A DNA stretch of 64,000 nucleotides from Diphasiastrum complanatum (Eukaryota; Streptophyta; Lycopodiopsida; Lycopodiales; Lycopodiaceae): the NCBI GenBank assembly GCA_029204225.1, contig CM055095.1:45958575-46022574 (forward strand), written 5' to 3'. The notes beneath the pieces were generated by a model. That model made no database searches, was not told the origin of the DNA, and saw only the letters and a list, made by a program, of their open reading frames with translations. Position 1 is the first letter of the stretch, and each line of letters starts with the position of its first letter. The translations under genes and the position numbers were made by a program. Of this stretch, positions 48,040 to 61,563 are shown piece by piece.

Positions 48040-49167
48040 TTAGGGTACGGGTTAGAGTGGGTCTTTATGGATGTGCGTGTGTGTGTGCGTGTGTGTTTGG
48101 GCTAAGCTCAGAGCTCGGAAAATCCGGCCTGCGTGCTCCATCCCACTTGAGTATAGATTTGGGATCACTTTGTTTTTGGAGCATGTGTTTTTGGAGCTCG
48201 AGCTTCTCAAAAGGGTGTGTTGACATCATTTGAGACGTCTCTTCTTTGAGCTCGCTAACCTGAGCTCATGCTAATTCTCAGAAGAGCTTGTTGTCCTAAA
48301 AGGAGGAAACTCTTCCTTGAGTCTATGAGAGTTTTGAGCTAAGACATCTCATAAAAGCTCACTAACTTGAGATGAGGGCCGAGGGATCCAAGTTTCGGGC
48401 CCTTCAATCCATTTATGCAGCTTCTGCAGCAGGAGGCTACGTTGCTACTCTAACGTTTGCTCAGCCTGGTGCAATATGCCTATCAACATGGACTTTATGC
48501 ATAGACCTCTCATTACGGGTTAGTCTCACTTCTAGGATCTCCTTCAATTATATCTAGATGTGTCCTTAATGCTCCATCGTAGCCTTGTTTTCTCAATGCA
48601 CACACCCCGAGTTTATACTTCACTTTCATCTATAAAGCTGTCACTAACTGCAAGACAGAGTCTTCTTCAATAACTGAATGGATACCATTATAGCTTCTAT
48701 GCTTGCTCAATTAAGGATGCTACATAGATCAGACTTATTCTAACTGTATGCTGTGATTTGCCAAGTTTCACAGGTTTCCAACATATTCACCAGATTATAG
48801 TTACCACCAGGTGAGCAACTACAACAAGATTGTTCTCATCTAATTAGCACTACAATCTAGTATAACATGTGCAACATGTATCTCCACCTTGTTTTGGTAG
48901 TTTTATTTCTTAAATTGTGAAACATAGAAACCAGATATATGTCAACAGCTGAATACAACATTCGACTCATTTGATATTCAGAGCTAGGTTGTTCTTCTAT
49001 GATTTCATATGAAGTGGGAGATATGAACTCTGCGCATTTGGTTTTGGATGATCTTCGAAATAGTGTTTGCTAATCATTGTCGTCAATTCAGATAAGTGAT
49101 TTGTCAGATTACTACTAAGACTATCGAAGCCGACTTGAACTCCACAGAGTTTGGTACTTTTTGCACA
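48038..49167. other. Possible copia LTR, not delimited
   Basis: The sequence ends TTTTTGCACA directly before a copia primer-binding site, so its right part should be a 5' LTR. I could not find the LTR start or a second copy. Confidence 0.35.
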
Positions 49168-49180
49168 TGGTATTAGAGCC
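49168..49180 (+). other. copia-type primer-binding site
   Basis: TGGTATTAGAGCC, one base different from the TGGTATCAGAGC of the element at 38617, directly after a CA dinucleotide. Confidence 0.65.
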
Positions 49181-50865
49181 TAGTACAAGAGGTTTTGTTG
49201 AAATTGATAGGGTTAATCCAAATCAAAGCCAAAATTAGCAGTTTTCTGGAAACTAGCCAAATTTTGTGTAGCGAGTTGGATTTGATAGCTATCCTCAAAA
49301 CTTTTGGTCCAAATCTTGTTTTGGCTGTAGGAACCCTTTTCACACGTGTGAGGCCATACAGCTCCGATTTTGACTGAGAAATTTCACAAATTTGTAGAAT
49401 TTGACTCACATACCCAATTTGAGTGATTTTTGGTGCAAAATCAAGCATTTTCTATAGAGAATCTAATCCCTTGATTAGTTCTTGGATTAGATCAGCCAAG
49501 AAATTAAATTTGAAGCTTGAATTAGGTGCATTAATTGATTATCTCTGATTTTTTGAGTGCATGTTGAAGTTGAGAGAGATTTTGCTAAAAATCATAGATT
49601 TAGGAGTGATATGCAAGGTGAGAGGTTGAAATCCATTGTACCATCACTCTAGATTTGTTCAAGAGTGATAGGGTCAAGTTTAGAAGCATCAATTTGCTAG
49701 AAAACATCCTTGGATCTGTCCTCCAAGTGAAACCTTTAAGAGTTTCTAGTGCATATAGAGCATCTATGCAAATCTTTTGTAGAATTTGACATAGATTGGC
49801 TTCAATTGAAAGTTCTAGAAAAGAGATTGAGATCCAAGTCACATTATTCAATCCTACTCAATTTGTTTGAGTGTTTGTAAGATTTGAAAAGATTCATTAA
49901 GGTGTCTATGGCAAATGTGTAGAGAGAGATCCAATTTTCTAAGAGTTCCTTCCTTTGGAGAGGGCAAGATCTAGAAGCTCATTATGTGTTGTTATTGGTG
50001 AAGAATTTGTCTTCTCCTATGTGATCAAATCTTTCTAAGTGGCAATAGCTCTTTGAAGCACAATATCTTAGTGAGAAAAATCACAACTTTTGATTTTGAA
50101 TTTCATTCCAAGTCTTAAAAGGTAGAGTAATTGGTGGAATCCAATAGGAGTGATTGAATTCAATTTGTTGAGCAAAAATTGACATAGTATATATGAAACT
50201 CAAATTAGTTCTATTAAACTTTCTTTGTGAGAGTGTGAGGGTCAATTTGTGATCCCATTGGATGACTAGAATGAGGAGGAGTCCATATTTGAGTATTCAT
50301 GCACGGTTGAGATCTTTGTGAATCTCTAGTTGTCTAAATTTTTAAGCTTTGTGAAAAATTGGTGGTATAGTTTGTTTTCAAATCAAATCAAATTCATTCT
50401 AGATCTCAAGAGTGAGATCATTTGGGTCAAGAGTGAGTCCAAAAGAAGTGATTAAGTTTGATTTTTATGTGTTTGAAACAAAACCCATCTTTTGTTCAAG
50501 AATCTCAAGTGTTGAGAGAACTAGTCAAGTGAAAAGGAAAATCTAGGTGTCAAATCTTTCATATCCATTTCAACTTTCAAAAGAAAGAGCCATTGGTATT
50601 TGATGAGTCCAATAGGAGATTGGATCTGATTTCTTTAGTGATTTGATTCAAAGATTGTGTGCTTTTGTCTTAGTGATCAAAGCAAAGTTTCCAAGTGACT
50701 AGTCATTAGTGTGAAGGTTGATTCTTAGGTTTGTGAGCTAGATCTTTTGTAGATCATTCTAGATTATTAAAGATGTTCAAATCTAGTCTCTTGAAAATCA
50801 CAAATTATATTTGTAGAATCATATCACAGGTTTTTATTCACATGGCATGAATAGCTGGCATCCTA
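49181..50865. other. Leader/decayed gag region upstream of the long ORF
   Basis: Between the primer-binding site and the zinc-knuckle ORF, where copia gag should be. All frames are interrupted and no gag motif could be followed. Confidence 0.35.
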
Positions 50866-52155
50866 TTGAAGGAAAGAAAGGATCCTAAGTGCAACCTTTG
50901 TGGCAAGGAAGGATATTTTTCCTCAAGATGCTACAAAAAGAAGACCAATCCATCCAAGAAGAACCAAAGCAAGGGGGCCAAGGAGAAGGATGGAGCTTCA
51001 AGTTCGAAATGCAAATACAAGAAGGACAAGTCCAAGGAAAGGTGTTTCCTTTGTGGAAAGGTGAATGAGGCTTGGAGTCTCACAAGGACTTGCAAGATTT
51101 GTCTTCAAGAGTCCATCACAACACATGTCAAAGCTTTTGAAATTTTTCATTTGGAAGTGCATTGTTTGGTTCAAGATGCAAAGATAGATGTCACTTTCAT
51201 GAAAGTAACTTGGATTTATTTTAGGTCCTTGGAAAGTATTTTGCTGGGAACTTTAGATAAGTTCAAACTTATTGTTATGATCCAAGAGAAATCAATCAAG
51301 AATAAGGAGCATCAGTCACAAAATGAAAATAGTTTCATTTATGCTCTCATGTCAACTTATGAAGATCTATTTTGCTTTGAAGGGATTTTTGTATCTCAAA
51401 GGCTGCTTAAGGCAATACTAGTTGAGTGTGATGCCTTAAAGTATAGCAAAGCATGTTTTCCTTGTAAGCTTACATTAGTTATGAAGTCAAGGAAATGGAA
51501 ACGTCTTCATAATGTAAATTCTTTTAGTTTCAATAAGATCATGAATGATGTGTTTATTCATAAAGATGAAAATTGTAAGTTTTTAATCTTAAAGGCAAGT
51601 TGTAAACTTCTTATGAGAATAAGTGAAGCATCTAAAGTGGACACTTATATCCATAAGCAAGTAGTTAGCCTTATTGAGATGGAAATACCTTTTGATTTCA
51701 ATATTGGAAAAATCATGCCAAGTTGTAGTGATTTTTGGACTTATGGTTCTAGCATAAGTAATCTTGATAATCATAGGAAGTGCATATTGAATGATCATAC
51801 TTGTTGTGATCATTATGAGACATGGAAGTCTCGGATTTCCATCAAAAAGGAGCACCATGAAGAGGATCTTAAGGAGTCATATCAAGGTTCAAATGTGCCA
51901 AGGATTGAGGAGGAGAATCCTTCTCAAGGTTCAAGTGTGCCAAGGATTGAGGAGGAGAGACCTTCTCAAATTGTGATTCCAAAAATAAACTCAAGAAATA
52001 TGGTTGAATCCATGTGGCTCACATTTCAAGGGAAAGAGGAGCATATCTCATGTGGTATACATCTCATACTTACTTCTCTTATGTCATTTGATAAATCAAT
52101 TTGCTTTAGTGAGATCGTTGCATCTCAAAATTGGACTAAAGCCATACTAGTTTAG
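50866..52155 (+). CDS. 429-codon ORF with zinc-knuckle-like N-terminus, retroelement-associated, function unknown
   Basis: The longest open frame in the window. Residues 9-22 read CNLCGKEGYFSSRC, a gag zinc-knuckle with Tyr at the usual His position. A Lys-rich stretch and CFLCGK follow (about 59-64). The remaining 360 residues carry no protease, integrase or reverse-transcriptase motif. A tandem pair GSNVPRIEEENPSQ / GSSVPRIEEERPSQ (42-bp repeat at about 51886-51970) and a diverged internal repeat (CFEGIFVSQRLLKAILV near 175, CFSEIVASQNWTKAILV at the very end) are visible. It lies 1.7 kb after a copia primer-binding site. The start is the first Met in frame. It could be a gag fused to unknown sequence in a non-autonomous element. 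No other assignment is justified. Confidence 0.5.
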   Translation: MKERKDPKCNLCGKEGYFSSRCYKKKTNPSKKNQSKGAKEKDGASSSKCKYKKDKSKERCFLCGKVNEAWSLTRTCKICLQESITTHVKAFEIFHLEVHCLVQDAKIDVTFMKVTWIYFRSLESILLGTLDKFKLIVMIQEKSIKNKEHQSQNENSFIYALMSTYEDLFCFEGIFVSQRLLKAILVECDALKYSKACFPCKLTLVMKSRKWKRLHNVNSFSFNKIMNDVFIHKDENCKFLILKASCKLLMRISEASKVDTYIHKQVVSLIEMEIPFDFNIGKIMPSCSDFWTYGSSISNLDNHRKCILNDHTCCDHYETWKSRISIKKEHHEEDLKESYQGSNVPRIEEENPSQGSSVPRIEEERPSQIVIPKINSRNMVESMWLTFQGKEEHISCGIHLILTSLMSFDKSICFSEIVASQNWTKAILV

Positions 52156-52231
52156 TATGAAGTCTCTCTTGAGAACATAGATTTGGGGTTTAGGGTTTAG
52201 GGTGGGAGAGAGAGCTTGGATTTCCGTGCTT

Positions 52232-54461
<2,230 letters not shown>

Positions 54462-54582
54462 GATGTATATATTTTTACAGTCTATTTGTGTCATGGCTAA
54501 TTTATTGTGGTTGCTTACAAATGGTTAGCTCTGTGAAGTTTGAATGTCTAGTTAGAAATGGTTTGCTCCGTGCAAGATGAGA

Positions 54583-55071
<489 letters not shown>

Positions 55072-55434
55072 TGTGTAGAACGTATTAATGGTCCAGGAAT
55101 ACAGTCCACTGGTTTATGGAGCGAGTATGTACCCAAGGGACCGAGCCTGGTTCGATTCGGACATCGTTTGGTCAAAATGGTCGTTTGATGGGCTTGAAAC
55201 ACAATTAGGTCAATCGAAATGGACTAGTTTTGTAGCTATCCGTCCGACGATTCCGTTTTTCCAAACGGGATCCATTTTAGGTGTCGTCCGTTTCGGCCAG
55301 CGGACAACCTTGATAGGAACCTGTGGGAGCAGACGAGACGAAGACTGGATGGACGGCAGGCCCAGTATGTCCTTCCGAAGTTTAGGGTCAAAATAGGGCT
55401 TCGGGGACACTTTGCCAAGATGGGACCTGAAAAC
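55072..55434. repeat. Long direct repeat, copy 1
   Basis: 363 bp repeated in the same orientation at 57103-57464. Shared words include GTCCGACG, CCGTTTTTCCAAAC, TTTCGGCCAG.GGACAACC and AATAGGGCTTCGGGGAC. Identity looks like 75-80 percent. Confidence 0.88.
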
Positions 55435-55560
55435 ATTCAAAATTGACAAAATGGTCCGAAAATACACAAGCCCATCAAAACGCGCAAAAGTGTGGACCTA
55501 TCGTATGCCTTAGGGCCAATGGCTAGCAAACAAACGGCGAAAAGAAGGACATCAAATACA

Positions 55561-56524
55561 ATGTTGAGCAACACTCTTCTGATGATGAAGAGTACAAGCC
55601 TTCAGCTAGTCAGGAAGAAACGTCGATCTCTTCCATAATTGGCGAGTGCGACAGACATACTAAAGTTGTTTGGTTACCGACGGGGACGGTGTAAATGAAA
55701 GTCAATCAGAGCAGGTTTTGCAAACAATACAGAGTTTGAAAGACAATTGTGTTGGCTTTATACTATTTTATGATTTAGGTTTTGGCTTCACTGCCCATTT
55801 CCTGAACTCAGACACCCAACAAAGCAATATATATTAGGCAATGTTCACTACCCTTCCATCTAGACATTTGGCCAGGAATCCTTGCAAAAAAGCAGTGGTC
55901 AACAATTTCTTTCTAGTGCATGCAGACGAAAGGAGTGGTTGTCTTGCCCTTACGTACTCCTAGATTTTACCACGCCATTAATTGCTCTGTTTTCGACTCC
56001 ACGTCAAGCATTTTTTGGTGAGCCTTCAGAGATAGCCCATTGGTTTTTGATCAATGGATCATAAATTATTGGTTGTTGTCTCTGTCGGCTCACCAAAAAC
56101 ATTTCATGTGGAGTCGAAAACAGAGCAATTGGTGATGTGGCAAGATTCGAGAACACGTACTGGCATCAGAACCACTTCGACCATCTCCATGCACTGGAAA
56201 GACATTTTTGACCATTGGTTTCTTACAAAGTTTCATGGCCAAACATCCAGATGAAAGGGTATTGATCACTGTTTGATCTATGCTGCTTTCTTGGGTGCCT
56301 GAGTTCAGGAAATGGCTACTGAAGCCCATAAAATTTTCTTTCAAACTGTGTTCTTATTGCAAAGCATGCTTGCATTGGCTTTCAATCACACCGTCCCTGT
56401 CATATACCAATCAACTTCAATACTTTTGGCACACTTCAGTCTTATGGAAGAGCTGAAACTTTCTCCTTGGCTAACTGAAGGCTTGTACTCCTCGTCATCA
56501 TTAGAATCTTTCTCAACAGTATCT
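55561..56524. repeat. About 1-kb imperfect palindrome
   Basis: Centre near 56056. The innermost arms 55981-56024 and 56087-56130 (TTTTCGACTCCACGT.., TTTTTGGTGAGCC and the reverse complement) are about 90 percent identical. Outer arms (CATTTCCTGAACTCAG.CACCCAA, AGTACAAGCCTTCAG) continue to 55561 and 56524 with gaps. It is nested between the two direct repeats. Short frames inside are unrecognised. Confidence 0.85.
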
Positions 56525-57102
56525 TTGGTATCCTCCTTCTGGTCGTTTGTTCCCGAAACCCTAAACCCTAAAGCGAACAAAAGGCCAACATTTTAGCGCA
56601 TTTTGAGGTGTTTGTGTGGTCCGCGTCCCCGATTCCGTAGCGCGATGAAAACAACTGCAACAAAACTGCTGCTAATAGTGGTGAATGGTCATCAGAACCG
56701 TGCCATTCACTACAGGGAGTGAATGGTCACCAGAAGAGTGGATGGTCATCATAACTATGTTGTTCACTACCGGGAACCAGAAGACCTATTGGTTGGCCCG
56801 ACGATGAGGGACTCTTTCCCGGATCATGGCCAGTTGTTCTGTGGTGAAGTTAATTCCAATTCGTTGCGTTTCCTCGCCCTCGCCAGCTCGGGCAGGGGGG
56901 AGTAGGTTCGAGGACCGTGAGGGCACATAGCTGCAGCTCCGGTAGTCGCCCCATTATCTCTTGTTGGCTCTCGTGAAATTCTGCTTCTAGCTTTCGTTCA
57001 TTGTGTCGGCAGACATCTACCAGGACATGCTCCGAGTAGTTGCCCACCTAACGTTGTACTACCCTAAATCCTAAATCTATCTCATCACATAGGCCATGGT
57101 AC
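56525..57102. other. Spacer with small GAATGGTCA repeats
   Basis: GAATGGTCATCAGAA / GAATGGTCACCAGAAGAG / GGATGGTCATCATAA recur at 56682-56757. Otherwise nothing recognised. Confidence 0.4.
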
Positions 57103-57464
57103 TGTGTAGAATGCATCAATGGTCTGAGAACATAGTCCACAGGTTCGTGATCCCGATACGAACCCAAGGGATCGAGTCTGGCTCGATGCGGGTATTGTTC
57201 GATCAAAATTACCCTTCCACTGGAGAGAAGCGCAATTAGGTCAAGCGAAATGAACTAGTTTTGCAACTCTCCGTCCGACGGTCCCGTTTTTCCAAACAGG
57301 ATTTGATTCGGGTGCCGTCTATTTCGGCCAGTGGACAACCACGATATGAACTTGTGGGAACAAACAGGACGAAGAAATGACTGATAGTCGGCCCGCAACG
57401 TCCATCCGAAGTTCGACGTTAAATAGGGCTTCGGGGACGCTTTGTCCGGTCGGGACCTGAAAAC
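57103..57464. repeat. Long direct repeat, copy 2
   Basis: Same orientation as 55072-55434, offset about 2030 bp. Confidence 0.88.
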
Positions 57465-57612
57465 TGGGAGATATTTCGGAGCCCCCGTGCTGGTACGCAA
57501 AATTTCGACATCGTATTGTAGCATGTTGAAGTAGTGCCATAACTAATTAGTAAGCTATTGAAGTTCATCCGGGAAGAAACCAATCTCATCAACGGAGTCA
57601 CAGTAGTGTATA

Positions 57613-57741
57613 GCTTGTCACTCTTCTGGTGAGCCCTAATTTCTCCCAGAGACTTCTGCTCCTAAGAGCTTGTCACTCTTCTGGTGAGCGTTCACCTCTC
57701 CCCAATCCTCTGGTGAGCGTTCACCTCTCCCCAATCCTCTT
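57613..57741. repeat. Short tandem repeats TCTGGTGAGCGTTCACC
   Basis: A unit of about 29 bp (TCTGGTGAGCGTTCACCTCT..CCAATCC) occurs twice in tandem. An earlier partial copy has CTTGTCACTCTTCTGGTGAGC twice. Confidence 0.85.
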
Positions 57742-58185
57742 TGAGACAGTCACTGATGCACCCTAAACCCTAAACCATTAAAACCTAAATCCTAAACCAT
57801 CATCTTCACTCGAAACCACTCTCAGATCTTTCTTTGTCGCTTTTTTGGAGCCTAGTTCCCAATGAAGGTTCGTAATAATTTATGAACTGCTCATTAGCCA
57901 TGGTTGTTTAGTAATATCTCAGTTATGGGAGGCATGGCCCAATGGTTAGGTCTGTTGCAAATTTTTTGCTTATTTTTTTGGTACCGTTTTCTTATTTTTT
58001 AATAGGAGGGGGCAGGTGGGTGCCAGACACCCTCTGATAATTAATTCTGGGGGAAAAACAGAGGCCATAATTTGCTTTTATTTTGCATTTGGGATGGGGG
58101 ACAATGTAGGCAGGTGCTTGTATTTTTATTTTTGCAAAAAATCGGATGCGTCCGGACGTGCATCCGCGTCCACCACCCGCTTTCT
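57742..58185. other. No confident feature
   Basis: CCCTAAACCCTAAACC near 57762. A box A-like TGGCCCAATGGTTAGG at 57936 lacks a partner box B. Confidence 0.35.
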
Positions 58186-58545
58186 TATATATATATATAT
58201 GATATTAATTTAAAAAAAAAGGAGACCGCTCCGGTGGGTGGGCTGTCTTCTATTTTTTTTTCTAATAAAAAATTCTAGCTAAAAAACTAGAAAAGTGCGA
58301 GATATATATAAATTAACTTAATAAACTTGAAAAAATATGACTTACCATATTGTAAGAGCAATATTGAAGAAATTTGCAATTCACTTTGAGATAAAAATGC
58401 AATAAAATTTTAAAAGACAGTGTAAATAAACATTATGGGGAGGGCTTATTTATGTATTTTTTTTCCATAGTCAAATTTTATAAATGCTTATGGGACAAAT
58501 GCTATGCCACGTGTCAAGAAGACATAAGAACTCCATAATGATGGA
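58186..58545. repeat. Dispersed repeat, copy 2 (first copy at 43809)
   Basis: Same order of conserved words as copy 1, including the CGGTGGGTGGGCTGTC half of the hairpin (58230-58247), whose left arm is eroded (GGAGACCGCTCC). Followed by CCACGTGTCAAGAAGACATA. Confidence 0.85.
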
Positions 58546-58735
58546 TAATTGAGAACGAAAAGTATTTTTTTCATGTCCCAAATTTTTGAAAAATTAACTA
58601 GCTGAAGAGTTTGTATATAGCTTGAAAATTGTTGGTGCATCACCAAATGCTTATGGGATTATTTATTTGTTGCTTCAACTGTGCTCTCCTTTCTCCTCAT
58701 CCCTTCCATGAACTTGATGATACAAAAGTAGGAAA
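58546..58735. other. No recognisable feature
   Basis: AT-rich DNA between the dispersed repeat and the A-rich array. Confidence 0.4.
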
Positions 58736-59200
58736 AAAAACATGAATTGGTCAAAAAAATCAAAATAGTGTAAAAAACATCAAAATAGGTCAAAAAATCC
58801 CAAAAAAATCAAGACAATAATTTTATGTGAAAAATTCCAAAAAAAATCAGAAATAAACATTAAAAAAATGAAAAAAATCTAAAAAGATCAAAATAGTGTC
58901 AAAAAATCCCAAAAAAATCAAAACAATAATTTTATGTAAAAAATGCTAAAAACAAACAAAAAATAAGCATAAAAAAAAAATGAAAAACTCTGAAAATTCA
59001 AAATAGTGTCAAAAAATCTCAAAAGAAAAAAAATCAAAACAATAATTTTATGTCAAAAATCTAAACAAAAACTAAAAATAAGCATAAAAAAAATTTAAAA
59101 ATAAAAAAGTGTCAAAAAATTTCAAAAAAATCAAAACAATAATTTTATGTAAAAAATCCTTAAAAAAAATAAAAAAAATATGGATAACAAAAAATGAAAA
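58736..59200. repeat. A-rich tandem repeat, about 100-116 bp period
   Basis: The core GTGTCAAAAAATC..CAAAACAATAATTTTATGT recurs with its CAATAATTTTATGT end near 58815, 58923, 59039 and 59137. Units are separated by A-rich filler. Confidence 0.85.
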
Positions 59201-59562
59201 AAATTTGAAAAAATCAAAATAGCGTGAAAAACCTCAAAAAAATCAAAACATTGTACCAAAAAATGAAAAAATTAAGAAAAGTAACAAAAAAAAAAAAAAC
59301 TCTAAAAGCAGTTAAAGAATGTAAAAAAATTAAATTTAAAAAAAAATAGAAAAGAAGATGAGTACTCTTAAAAAATCATAAATAGTAATTTTTTTTTTTA
59401 CAAAATGAGAAAAAAAGAGGAGTATTACTAAAAATGGGACTAAATCTTTAAAAGACCATAAAACAAACTTAAAACTTCTAAGAAACTTAAAAACCCTACA
59501 AAAAATCTCTAAAAAGCCTTAATAGAATTTAACCTAAATTAAAAAAACTTAAAACATGGGCC

Positions 59563-59566
<4 letters not shown>
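59201..59566. other. Poly(A)-rich low-complexity DNA
   Basis: More than 60 percent A. Continues the array in degenerate form. No genes. Confidence 0.6.

Positions 59567-59624
<58 letters not shown>
59567..59624. repeat. (TA)n microsatellite
   Basis: About 28 TA units. Confidence 0.95.
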
Positions 59625-59625
<1 letters not shown>

Positions 59626-59794
59626 CAACATAGATGTAAAAAAATAAAAAAGAAATTAAATATTAAAGAAAACATAAAAAATTAAATATTAAAAAAAACA
59701 TATAAAATTAAAAATTGAATTGTAAACTAGTAAAAAACCTTAAATAAATACAAAAATAAGGACAAGAAAGAAACACAAAACATACAAAAAAGTC

Positions 59795-60165
59795 AAGGGC
59801 TAGGGGTTAAGGGCTAAGGGCCAAAGGGCTAAGGGTTAAGGAGTAAGGACCGAGGGCCAAGGGCTATGGTTAAGGGCCAAGTGCTAAGGCAAAGGATCTA
59901 GGAGCAAGGGAATAGAGGCAGGGGCCAATAGCTAAATGTTAAGGGTGAAGTGCTAAGGCTAAGGGTCGAGGGTTAAGGGCCAAGGGCTAAATGTTAAAGA
60001 TGAAGTGCTAAGGCTAAGGGCCGAGGGCTAAGGGCCTAGGGGCAACGACCAAGTGCTAAGGCTAAGGGCCGAGGGTTAAGGGCCTAGAGCCAATGGCCAA
60101 GTGCCAACGACCAACAACTATGGGCTAAGGGCTACGAGCTAAGGGCCATGAGCTAAGGGTTAAGG
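59795..60165. repeat. Degenerate heptamer array GGGCTAA/GGGTTAA/GGGCCAA
   Basis: Some 50 units of mostly 7 bp (occasionally 6 or 8): GGGCTAA, GGGTTAA, GGGCCAA, GGGCCGA, GTGCTAA. The period and G3 core resemble the plant telomere repeat TTTAGGG, but the consensus differs (TTAAGGG/CTAAGGG). Confidence 0.85.
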
Positions 60166-61563
60166 TTTCATATTTTGTTATAGTCTCATAGTTTTGCTAA
60201 TTATACTTTTATTACAGTTTCATAATTTTGTGAATTATATTTACAATAGCATTGCAAATCCTAACATAAAGTGTACTTATATTTTTTTTTAGGGTCACTA
60301 CTAAATCATGGAATGCTGAAAATAGGCTAGGAAAGAACCCCCACTAAAATTGTGACACAGATGCTAGGGAGCTACGCCAAGTTTTCAGTTTGCAGCATGT
60401 TTGTTGGATGGTTAGCTTGCACTAGGCATCTTGTCGTGGCATGAATAGTGTTAAAATTGCATTGAAGATTAGTTTGGAAGTGATTTTGCATAATTTGACT
60501 GGATATGCTTGTTTGAAATCTAATCTGATTATTGAGTAGAAAAAGCTACTCAAATCACCAATCTTAAGATCCATCTAAATCTGAAAAATCAGAAAAAACA
60601 ACAAAAATTGGTCAAATCTGCAAGATCTTGGTCAAAAGGAGACAAAAATCGTCATCAGAGCTCTTTCAGAAAACATTTGCCGAGTTGCAAGTACCTTCAG
60701 TTTTGATCACAGAATGTTCAGTTTGAAGAGTGAACATTCCTTCTCAGCAGATTTTCAGAAACATCAGAAAAACTATCAAAAAACACAAAAAATCACTAAA
60801 ACCCTAAAAAAATACAGAAAAAGAACCTTTGCCCAATTCACTTGTGCATAGGTGTGATTCAAATCTATCTATTGATAGGTCAACAAAGAATAATACCAAA
60901 AATAAAAAGTATCTTAGAGGATCAGTTGTCATATTGTCCTATTTTTGTCAAAAAAGTCTCTTTTTTGTAAAAATACCAATATTACTCTTGATTCTTCGCC
61001 AAATCCTTTGTCGAGTTTTTTGATTATGTTATTTATAGTAATTTATTTGAGTTTGACAAACGTTAATTTTGTCAAGAGCACAGAAAATCTCTAGTTTTAC
61101 CCTCGTCAAACTACAAAAATTGTATTTCTATGTGTTAGGAACCTTCGCCATTGCTACTCTAGATTTATCTGAGTCAGATTTTCTGTCTGAGGGTTTGGCA
61201 AAGGTTATTTCCATTTAAATTGTCAGAAAAATCTGATTAGAGAGCTTTTATCAAAAATAACATTGTTGACCTTCGTCGTCGCGTCAACCTTCATCTAGAA
61301 AATCTTCGCCAGTACTATTTTTAGGTTTTGATTTTTCAGATCAAGTCTTTGTCAAATTTTTGGTCAAATCTGATTCAATTTGATTCTGATTCTGAGAATT
61401 CTTCATTTTGAGAAGTGTCGATCGCTTGATCGTAGAATATCTTTCACGGTTTAGGAACCTGATTCTTGTCAAGTGAAAGAAATTTTGTAGATTTGAACTG
61501 AGATAATTCTTGATTGAAAAATCTAGATCCAATCTCATTGTCTGCTTGATTTAATTTGTAAAG
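60166..61563. other. Probable leader region of a Ty3-gypsy element
   Basis: Lies upstream of a gag start in the same orientation. I found no convincing LTR end or tRNA-complementary primer site, so the 5' boundary is unknown. Confidence 0.35.

Noticed and set aside
57930-57970. Box A-like TGGCCCAATGGTTAGG, possible SINE head
   Set aside because: No box B within 30-60 nt and no target duplication found.
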